Positions 6,448 through 11,509 of a stretch of 11,509 nucleotides of DNA are shown here, one piece after another; the stretch's first letter is position 1; each line of letters starts with the position of its first letter. Origin of the DNA: JBHHYR01 sp046757585 (GTDB taxonomy: Bacteria; Desulfobacterota; Binatia; HRBIN30). The notes beneath the pieces were generated by a model. The model was not told where the DNA came from. It ran no database searches and saw only the letters and a program-made list of their open reading frames with translations. Both the position numbers and the translations under genes were made by a program. The stretch spans positions 1 through 11,509 of the forward strand of contig JBHHYR010000123.1 in NCBI GenBank assembly GCA_046757585.1, read 5' to 3'.

Positions 6448-6740
6448 CAGACGCTGACCGCACTGAACGGCAGCAGTGCGATGGCGCGGGCACGCTTGAT
6501 CGCAGTCGTCAGTGCCCGCTGATGTTTGGCACAGTTGCCGGTAATGCGGCTCGGGACGACCTTGCCGCGTTCGGTGATGAAGCTCGATAGAGCTCGGACG
6601 TCCTTGTAATCGACGTGACTCTCCTTATCCACGCAGAACCGGCACACCTTGCGCCGTACTGGCCCGCGACGCCGAAAGGGACGATCCCTCGAAGACCCGC
6701 GTGCGTGCTTCCTGCCGCTCTTCCCGCCACGCATTGCCAT
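6447..6740 (-). CDS. rpsR: 30S ribosomal protein bS18
   Basis: This 97-residue protein has a basic N-terminal tail (about 1-30) and the conserved core of bS18: VCRFC (32-36), VDYKDV (43-48), FITERGK (54-60) and the motif CAKHQRAL (70-77), followed by KRARAIALLPF. The CxxC pair with Cys70 and His73 is the zinc-binding (C+) form of bS18. It pairs with bS6 on the platform of the 30S subunit next to 16S rRNA, which explains its place directly after rpsF. ATG 6740 is preferred because GGAGG lies 6 nt upstream, against 12 nt for the second Met at 6734. The start lies 2 nt after the rpsF stop, so its ribosome binding site is inside the end of rpsF. Confidence 0.96.
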   Translation of the reverse strand: MAMRGGKSGRKHARGSSRDRPFRRRGPVRRKVCRFCVDKESHVDYKDVRALSSFITERGKVVPSRITGNCAKHQRALTTAIKRARAIALLPFSAVSV

Positions 6741-6742
6741 GC

Positions 6743-7120
6743 TCAGCCTCCTTGTTCGGGCAGGGACGCGATGGGCGGTCCCGCTGTCTCGGCCGGTGGC
6801 GGGCGACGCGCCTCCCGCCGAGGCGCTGTGCGCGCCTTGGGCGCGCGCACAGAGATGAATCGCAGAACCTCGTCTGCGAGCTTGAGCGTACGTTCGAGTT
6901 CCTTGACAACGTGCGGCTTCGCACTGTACTGCGCCAACACATAGGTGCCTCGCGGCTGTTTGCGAATCGGGTACGCGAGGGCCCGCATGCCCCAATCTGC
7001 CACGTCGATAACCTGGCCTTCCATCCCTTCGATCAGCCGGCGCACTCCATCGATCGTTTCCCGCACCTGCGCCTCCGGCAGATCCGGGTGAAGGATGAAT
7101 AGGGTTTCGTAACGATGCAT
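6743..7120 (-). CDS. rpsF: 30S ribosomal protein bS6
   Basis: This 125-residue protein begins with the bS6 start MHRYETLFILHPDL and has the core motif ADWGMRALAYPIRK...GTYVL (41-62) and KELERTLKLADEVLRF (73-88), the usual ferredoxin-like fold. It binds bS18 and the 16S central domain. The conserved part ends near residue 95; the last 30 residues are a Pro/Arg/Ala-rich tail (PRREARRPPPAE...), as in many bS6 proteins. Many bacteria control rpsF through an mRNA leader bound by the S6:S18 complex. Here the ATG directly follows the pth TAG, so any such element would have to lie inside pth, and I see no clear one. GGGGAGG sits 6 nt before the ATG. Confidence 0.96.
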   Translation of the reverse strand: MHRYETLFILHPDLPEAQVRETIDGVRRLIEGMEGQVIDVADWGMRALAYPIRKQPRGTYVLAQYSAKPHVVKELERTLKLADEVLRFISVRAPKARTAPRREARRPPPAETAGPPIASLPEQGG

Positions 7121-7720
7121 CTATGACCTCCCCAAGGGTGTCGTTGCCGCCAGCGTCTCCCTGCTCGTGCGTACGTTGAAAATGTTCATCGCCGCCTCCT
7201 CTCCAGCACGCAGGATACACTCCACGGCATCAGCCGCGCGCTGCGTCATCGTGCCCACAATACCCTGCGTGCCCGCGTCAAACTGAGACAACACGTACGC
7301 AGCGGCGTCTTGGCCGCACGGCGGATGCCCGATGCCAACGCGCACACGCGTGAAGTCAGATCCAAGCCGTTCAATAATGGAAGCCACGCCACGATGCCCC
7401 GCGGTTCCGCCACCGCGTTTGACGCGGACACAACCAAGCTCCAGATCGAGATCGTCATGAATCACGATCAAGCCACTCCCCATGGCCGGCGGCTCAACGC
7501 CGGCCAGCGCCAAGCCGCTCAAGTTCATGTACGTCTGAGGCTCGACCAGCATCGCCGGCACGCCCGCGACCATCCCCCGCGCCACGCGACATTCCGGCCG
7601 TGTCGCGTCGAACACCAACCGCCACCGCCGTGCGAGTTCCTCGACCACGACAAAGCCGATGTTGTGCCGGCTGGCTGCATAGATGCTGCCGGGGTTCCCA
7701 AGCCCAACTACAACGTGCAT
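7121..7720 (-). CDS. pth: Peptidyl-tRNA hydrolase
   Basis: This 199-residue bacterial Pth cleaves peptidyl-tRNA released from stalled ribosomes and so recycles tRNA. Family motifs are present in order: VVGLGNPG (4-11) with Asn9, SRHNIGF (17-23) with the catalytic His19, PQTYMN (61-66) with Asn66, HDDLDLELG (88-96) with Asp89, and KRGGGTAGHRG (101-111). At the last motif the Asn usual in the Escherichia coli enzyme (Asn114) is Arg110, a variation also seen in other lineages as far as I recall. Length is normal. The ATG is 8 nt from the rplY stop with GAGG close by (short spacing), and its TAG stop directly abuts the rpsF start. The C-terminal 20 residues are poorly conserved. Confidence 0.95.
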   Translation of the reverse strand: MHVVVGLGNPGSIYAASRHNIGFVVVEELARRWRLVFDATRPECRVARGMVAGVPAMLVEPQTYMNLSGLALAGVEPPAMGSGLIVIHDDLDLELGCVRVKRGGGTAGHRGVASIIERLGSDFTRVRVGIGHPPCGQDAAAYVLSQFDAGTQGIVGTMTQRAADAVECILRAGEEAAMNIFNVRTSRETLAATTPLGRS

Positions 7721-7728
7721 TGACCTCG

Positions 7729-8400
7729 TCAGGTTGCTTCGCCTTTCGTCTCGGGTTCTGCTGCGGCACCTGCTGCTGGCGCGCCCTCTGCCGCAACACC
7801 TTCGACCGGGGCCGCCGCCTCCTCGACCTTCACCTCTTCGACGGTCGGCGGCAGCACCGTCACCAAGGTCACATCCGTATCGTAGCAGACCGTCACGTCG
7901 CGCGGCACCTGTAGTTCACTGGTGTGGATCGCATCATGGATATTGAGTGAGCTCACGTCTACGTCGATGAACTCGGGGATGTCGCCCGGCAGGCACTCGA
8001 CCTCGACCTCCCGCTGTACCGGCTGCAAAATGCCGCCGAGCGTCACGCCAGCCGCCTTGCCGCTGAAATGCAGCGGCACACGCACACGCAGCGTCCGCTG
8101 CATATCAACTTCGTAGAAATCGGCATGCAGCGGCTCGCCCGTGCTCGGGTGGTACTGCGCCTCTTTGACCAACGCGACCTTGTCGGAGAGGCTCGGGACG
8201 CTCGACTGGAAGCGAACCAGGTGTGATCCTTCCAACGCAGACACTTTCTGCAGAAACTCCCTTGCGTCGATCGCGATCATTGTTGCCTGCCGCTTGGGGC
8301 CATAGAAGACTGCAGGGATCTTTCCCTCCCGCCGCAGGCGGCGGGCTGGGCCTTTGCCGCGCGTCGACCGTTGCGTTGCTCCCAACTCAACCGTTTCCAT
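7729..8400 (-). CDS. rplY: 50S ribosomal protein bL25, long CTC form
   Basis: This 223-residue protein is the two-domain CTC/TL5 type of bL25, which binds 5S rRNA in the central protuberance. The N-terminal 5S-binding domain (about 1-95) has the marks RGKGPARRLRREGKIPAVFYG (14-34), Phe63 in HLVRF and HADFYEV (92-98). The C-terminal beta domain (about 100-188) has the LPGDIPEFIDVDVS and LNIHDAIH motifs. The final 35 residues are a flexible Ala/Glu/Pro tail. I chose ATG 8400 because GGGAG lies 6 nt upstream and METVELGATQR matches the family start; an in-frame GTG at 8436 would add 12 unrelated residues. It lies 36 nt after prs. The 5S rRNA it would bind is encoded about 2.6 kb to the right. 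Confidence 0.95.
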   Translation of the reverse strand: METVELGATQRSTRGKGPARRLRREGKIPAVFYGPKRQATMIAIDAREFLQKVSALEGSHLVRFQSSVPSLSDKVALVKEAQYHPSTGEPLHADFYEVDMQRTLRVRVPLHFSGKAAGVTLGGILQPVQREVEVECLPGDIPEFIDVDVSSLNIHDAIHTSELQVPRDVTVCYDTDVTLVTVLPPTVEEVKVEEAAAPVEGVAAEGAPAAGAAAEPETKGEAT

Positions 8401-8436
8401 ACCGGACTCCCATGACCAGCGTTCGCCGAACGCCAC

Positions 8437-9381
8437 TCAGACGAACAGCGAACTGACGGACTCCTCGTAATGCGTTCGCTTGATCGCTTCACCCAGGAGG
8501 TGAGCAACGGAGAGGACTTTGATCTTCGGACACGCCCGCGCCTCCGCGCGTAGCGGGATCGTGTCGGTCACAATCAACTCGCTGAGCACCGACTCTTCGA
8601 CACGTGCGATCGCTGCGCCGGACAGTACCGCATGGGTACAACAGGCTAGAGTCGCGTGGGCGCCGCTCTCCTTCAAGGCGGTCGCCGCAGCGGCCAGCGT
8701 GCCTGCCGTATCCACCATGTCGTCGACGAGGACAGCCGTTCGGTGTTCCACCTCACCGACGATGTGCATCTCTGCGACTTCGTTGGGAGAGCTGCGCCGC
8801 TTGTCAATGATCGCCAGCGAGGCGTTGAGATGCTTGGCGAATGCGCGCGCGCGCTCCACACCGCCGGCGTCCGGCGACACCACGCTTACCGCGCGCTTGT
8901 CCAAGCGTTGGCGCACATAGGGCAGCAAGACTGGTGTCGCGAACAGATTGTCAACCGGAACGTTGAAGAACCCCTGAATCTGCCCGGCATGGAGATCGAC
9001 AGTGAGCACGCGAGACGCGCCAGCGGTAGTAATCAAGTCAGCCACGAGCTTGGCGCTGATCGGGACGCGAGGGGCGACCTTCCGGTCTTGGCGGGCGTAG
9101 CCGTAGTACGGCACCACCGCCGTAATCCGTTTCGCTGACGCCCGGCGAAAGGCGTCGAGCATCAGCAGTAGTTCCATGAGATTGTCATTCACGGGCGTGG
9201 CGGCCGACTGGATGACAAACACGTCCCCTCCGCGCACATTCTCATCGATTTCCACTAGGATCTCGCCATCACTAAATCGGCGGACATCTGCCATACCCCG
9301 CGCAACGCCAAGGTACGCGCATACGGCGTCAGCCAAGGCGGGATTGGCATTTCCAGTGAAAATCTTGATCTCGTCCTTCAC
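8437..9381 (-). CDS. prs: Ribose-phosphate pyrophosphokinase (PRPP synthetase)
   Basis: This 314-residue class I PRPP synthetase transfers pyrophosphate from ATP to ribose 5-phosphate, supplying PRPP for purine, pyrimidine, His, Trp and NAD synthesis. Visible motifs are FSDGE (36-40), PYYGYARQDRK (91-101), DLHAGQIQGFF (129-139), the flexible-loop IDKRR (192-196, Lys194) and the PRPP-binding loop VLVDDMVDTAGT (217-228). Length and order are canonical. The start is a GTG at 9381, with GAGG 8 nt upstream. It follows tRNA-Gln by 30 nt, so its message is probably released by tRNA processing, and precedes rplY. In many deltaproteobacteria-like genomes ispE, tRNA-Gln, prs and rplY occur together in this order, to my recollection. 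Confidence 0.96.
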   Translation of the reverse strand: MKDEIKIFTGNANPALADAVCAYLGVARGMADVRRFSDGEILVEIDENVRGGDVFVIQSAATPVNDNLMELLLMLDAFRRASAKRITAVVPYYGYARQDRKVAPRVPISAKLVADLITTAGASRVLTVDLHAGQIQGFFNVPVDNLFATPVLLPYVRQRLDKRAVSVVSPDAGGVERARAFAKHLNASLAIIDKRRSSPNEVAEMHIVGEVEHRTAVLVDDMVDTAGTLAAAATALKESGAHATLACCTHAVLSGAAIARVEESVLSELIVTDTIPLRAEARACPKIKVLSVAHLLGEAIKRTHYEESVSSLFV

Positions 9382-9411
9382 CTGCTCGACCTCACGTACC
9401 GTTCACAGACA

Positions 9412-9482
9412 CTGGGCGGGAAGGATTCGAACCTTCGATACCGGATCCAAAGTCCGGTGCCTTACCGCTTGGCGACCGCCCA
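9412..9482 (-). tRNA. tRNA-Gln (anticodon UUG)
   Basis: Read leftward, the 71-nt sequence folds into a full cloverleaf. The acceptor is TGGGCGG/CCGCCCA, with U1 and discriminator G73 as in other glutamine tRNAs. The D-stem is GCC/GGC, the anticodon stem is CCGGA/TCCGG with loop CTTTGGA (anticodon TTG), and the T-arm is GAAGG-TTCGAAT-CCTTC. No CCA is encoded, so a CCA-adding enzyme is needed. The first base directly follows the ispE stop codon. Confidence 0.96.
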
Positions 9483-10376
9483 TCAGCTTCCCACGGCCGG
9501 GGACCGCTCCAACGTTTGAACAGCTTCTGCCCACAACCCCTGCTCACGTAGCCTCGTGGCGGCTCTTCGTGCCAACCGATCCTCCGGCCATATCCCCACC
9601 ACCGCCGACCCGCTCCCTGTCATCAGCGCGCCCTGCGCACCCTCGTCGAGGAGTCTGGCCTTGATCCGCAACACCGCGGGATGAAGCTGGGCCGCCGCCG
9701 CCTCAAGATCGTTCATCAGCAAACCCGAGATCGGTTCACGACCGCTGACGAAAGTCGGGATGTTAGTAACCGCCTCCGTGCTTGTCAATGACAGATCGAC
9801 CGCCTCATAGACGCGTTTCGTTGACAGAACACGCCGATCCGAGCACACGACCAAAGAAAGCGTACTCGGAAGCCTAACGGGTGTCACTTCGTCTCCCACT
9901 CCCCTAATCCGGGCTGCGCGTCCGTAGACAAAGAACGGGACATCGGCACCGAGCCGAGCCCCCAGGTCGCACAGCTCCTGTGTGCACAGAGGAAAGCCGA
10001 GCAGCCGATTCAACGCGAGCAACATCGCAGCGGCGTCACTGCTTGCTCCGCCCAAGCCACTCCCGGGTGGAATGCCCTTCCGAATACGAACGTCAACCGG
10101 GACCGAGCGGCGAACGGTTGCCAGAAACAGGGCTGTGGCGCGATAAGCCAGGTTCGCCGGGCCGCCTGGCACCTCGCTCCCATCCACTTTGACGGTCATG
10201 GCGCCCTCCGACAGTCCCTGCCGCTGGCGACCAACCCGGATCCATAGCCGATCGTACAAGCTGATGGGGACCATCAGCGAATCCAGCAGGTGGTAACCAT
10301 CGAAACGGCGTCCGAGGACACGGAGGTACAAGTTGACTTTTGCCGGGGCTAGAATCAATGCATAGAGTCCTTCCAT
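9483..10376 (-). CDS. ispE: 4-diphosphocytidyl-2-C-methyl-D-erythritol kinase
   Basis: This 297-residue GHMP kinase phosphorylates CDP-ME in the MEP (non-mevalonate) isoprenoid pathway. Family marks are the start APAKVNLYLRVLGRRFDGYH with catalytic Lys13, the ATP loop PPGSGLGGASSDAA (103-116), the catalytic Asp145 in GADVPFF, NDLE (222-225) and MTGSGSAVVG (252-261). Length is normal. The start is uncertain: ATG 10376 has no good Shine-Dalgarno sequence, while a TTG at 10358 is preceded by GAAGGA at 9 nt and would begin close to the usual family start (LILAPAKVN). Longer in-frame starts up to 10442 add 22 basic, unconserved residues. Its TGA stop ends exactly one base before tRNA-Gln, so RNase P cleavage would cut the transcript right after the stop codon. 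It is the first gene of the leftward operon. Confidence 0.95.
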   Translation of the reverse strand: MEGLYALILAPAKVNLYLRVLGRRFDGYHLLDSLMVPISLYDRLWIRVGRQRQGLSEGAMTVKVDGSEVPGGPANLAYRATALFLATVRRSVPVDVRIRKGIPPGSGLGGASSDAAAMLLALNRLLGFPLCTQELCDLGARLGADVPFFVYGRAARIRGVGDEVTPVRLPSTLSLVVCSDRRVLSTKRVYEAVDLSLTSTEAVTNIPTFVSGREPISGLLMNDLEAAAAQLHPAVLRIKARLLDEGAQGALMTGSGSAVVGIWPEDRLARRAATRLREQGLWAEAVQTLERSPAVGS

Positions 10377-10493
10377 GCCATGCGCTGCGAGCCGCGGCCC
10401 ATAGGGGCCAGCTCGCCTGAAACGAGCACGCCTGGGCCACATTGAACCTCCAACACGGCTGTGTTACACGGGGTTGCCGTACACCGAAATTCC

Positions 10494-10565
10494 GCCCCCG
10501 TGGTGAAAAGGATATCACACAGGTCTCCGGAACCTGTAGTCCGCGTTCGATTCGCGGCGGGGGCA
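10494..10565 (+). tRNA. tRNA-Arg (anticodon CCG)
   Basis: The 72-nt sequence forms a full cloverleaf. The acceptor is GCCCCCG/CGGGGGC with discriminator A, the D-stem is GTGA/TCAC, and the anticodon stem is CAGGT/ACCTG with loop CTCCGGA (anticodon CCG at 10527-10529, reading CGG). The T-arm is CCGCG-TTCGATT-CGCGG. No CCA is encoded. It is divergent from ispE. A weak promoter (TTGAAC 10442-10447, 16 nt, TTACAC) lies upstream but is poor. Confidence 0.95.
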
Positions 10566-10586
10566 TGCTTCGTGTCCAGCTTCACC

Positions 10587-10615
10587 TTGATTTCATCATG
10601 TCGTTTCGATACAGT
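10587..10615 (+). promoter_or_regulatory. Sigma70-type promoter for the zinc-ribbon gene
   Basis: TTGATT (10587-10592) and TACAGT (10610-10615) are separated by an ideal 17 nt. The predicted start is near 10622, giving a leader of about 47 nt before ATG 10669. This would separate the small gene from the tRNA transcript upstream. Confidence 0.5.
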
Positions 10616-10629
10616 CCGCGCGTTTGGGG

Positions 10630-10666
10630 AGGGTGGTGGTTGTCAGCCACCCTGATAAGGAGGTGG
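10630..10666 (+). promoter_or_regulatory. Leader with competing hairpins next to the Shine-Dalgarno sequence
   Basis: CCACC (10647-10651) can pair with three GGTGG copies. Two are upstream: 10632-10636 gives a 7-bp stem AGGGTGG/CCACCCT, and 10635-10639 gives the 7-bp stem GGTGGTT/AGCCACC with loop GTC. The third (10662-10666) overlaps the Shine-Dalgarno sequence AAGGAGGT (10657-10664). Pairing with the third copy would hide the ribosome binding site, while the upstream stems would free it. The pairings are seen in the sequence; the switch is inferred. Confidence 0.4.
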
Positions 10667-10668
10667 AG

Positions 10669-10851
10669 ATGGAGCTCCCGAAGTGCCAGAAGTGCAACAA
10701 TGGAGTATTGATTCCACTGTCTGATTACGGGCAAGAGGGAGCCTCCGTTATTTTCAAGGCTTGGGTCTGCATCAATCCGGATTGTGGATTCTCTCTCCGC
10801 GTCGATAAGGGCGAAGTCAGCTACGGCCGGAGGATCGAACACAAGCACTGA
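10669..10851 (+). CDS. Small zinc-ribbon protein (60 aa)
   Basis: The gene encodes 60 residues with Cys6, Cys9, Cys34 and Cys39 (CQKC ... CINPDC), a likely zinc ribbon. The stretch between the Cys pairs looks like beta strands (NGVLIPLSDY, SVIFKAWV), and the ending after Cys39 (GFSLRVDKGEVSYGR) is typical of ribbons that read as one compact domain. It is probably cytoplasmic and may bind nucleic acid or a partner protein. ATG 10669 follows a near-perfect Shine-Dalgarno sequence (AAGGAGGT, 4 nt spacing), which decides the start over a TTG at 10624. It lies between tRNA-Arg and, convergently, the rRNA operon, with its own promoter and a structured leader. I recognise the fold type but not the family. 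Confidence 0.75.
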   Translation: MELPKCQKCNNGVLIPLSDYGQEGASVIFKAWVCINPDCGFSLRVDKGEVSYGRRIEHKH

Positions 10852-10993
10852 CCTTGGAAGCGGTAAGGCGGTACGATCATAAGCAAGGCGAGCGGGGATG
10901 GGGGCAGCGATTCGTTCGGACAGACACAGCGGGCGGAGCGATCATTTGCCAGACCCTCTGTGCCGGCCCCATCAAGCATAGAACCAACAGAGA

Positions 10994-11108
10994 TCCGGCG
11001 GCGTCCTACTCTCCCACTGAGCGACCCAGCAGTACCATCGGCGCTGGAGGGCTTAACTGCCGTGTTCGGGATGGGAACGGGTGTGTCACCTCCGCCATAG
11101 CCACCGGA
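10994..11108 (-). rRNA. rrf: 5S ribosomal RNA
   Basis: Read leftward, about 115 nt match bacterial 5S rRNA. The terminal helix TCCGGTGGC/GCCGCCGGA pairs over 9 bp. Conserved loop segments CACACCCGTTCCCATCCCGAA, split here as CACACCCG and TTCCCATCCCGAAC, and GTTAAGCCCTCCAGCGCC are present, followed by GATGGTACTG and GTGGGAGAGTAGG. The ends are estimated from the helix. It lies 70 nt after 23S rRNA. No terminator with a T-run is obvious in the 142 nt between it and the zinc-ribbon gene. Confidence 0.95.
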
Positions 11109-11178
11109 AAACGAGAACCTTCACAATTGCATACGGGCCCGGCACGGGAAAGCGTCCTGGTGGGGACAAGAAGAAATA

Positions 11179-11509
<331 letters not shown>

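Noticed and set aside
6741..7220. Upstream extension of the bS18 frame
   Set aside because: It overlaps rpsF in another frame and reads as unrelated sequence. The ribosome binding site before 6740 defines the start.
10852..10993. Possible terminator of the rRNA operon
   Set aside because: Only a weak 5-bp stem (GCCGG/CTGGC) without a T-run is seen. Termination may be Rho-dependent or lie elsewhere.

Overview
The window is high-GC bacterial chromosome. It carries a mostly housekeeping leftward operon, a partial rRNA operon, and a left third of less conserved cell-envelope and small genes. The Pro/Thr-rich linker proteins, the DUF1302 outer-membrane family, an Rv0121-type PPOX protein and the gene order ispE-tRNA-prs-rplY-pth-rpsF-rpsR-DUF2232-rplI suggest a deltaproteobacterium-like lineage, possibly Candidatus Binatota. 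That is an inference from gene content and style, not from a phylogeny.

Left part (1-3021). A secreted protein with a calcium-loop (dockerin/EF-hand-like) N-terminus and a long TP-rich linker runs off the left edge. It is coupled by an ATGA overlap to an upstream DUF1302 outer-membrane protein. Divergent from these is an 81-residue helical protein of unknown function, followed by a convergent tiny lipoprotein whose mature form would be only 27 residues.

Middle (3157-4929). A rightward pair encodes a variant RNase Z-like metallo-beta-lactamase-fold hydrolase and an Rv0121-type PPOX flavin/F420 protein. The first of them has a promoter that predicts a leaderless mRNA. A convergent CxxC-CxxC small protein follows and also appears to have an almost leaderless promoter.

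Core operon (10376 down to 5052, leftward). The order is ispE (isoprenoid precursor synthesis), tRNA-Gln(UUG), prs (PRPP synthesis), rplY, pth, rpsF, rpsR, a DUF2232 multi-pass membrane protein and rplI. Spacing is very tight: the ispE stop codon abuts the tRNA, the pth stop abuts the rpsF start, and rpsR and the DUF2232 gene share one base. This joins translation components with their supply genes (ribosomal proteins bL25, bS6, bS18 and bL9, peptidyl-tRNA recycling, PRPP).

Right end. A rightward tRNA-Arg(CCG) is followed by a small zinc-ribbon gene with a good promoter and a leader that can fold in competing ways around the Shine-Dalgarno sequence. A leftward rRNA operon end (23S 3' part, then 5S) closes the window. 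I see no mobile element, CRISPR array, defence cassette or clear intrinsic terminator. The most notable signals are regulatory and architectural rather than a new gene system.
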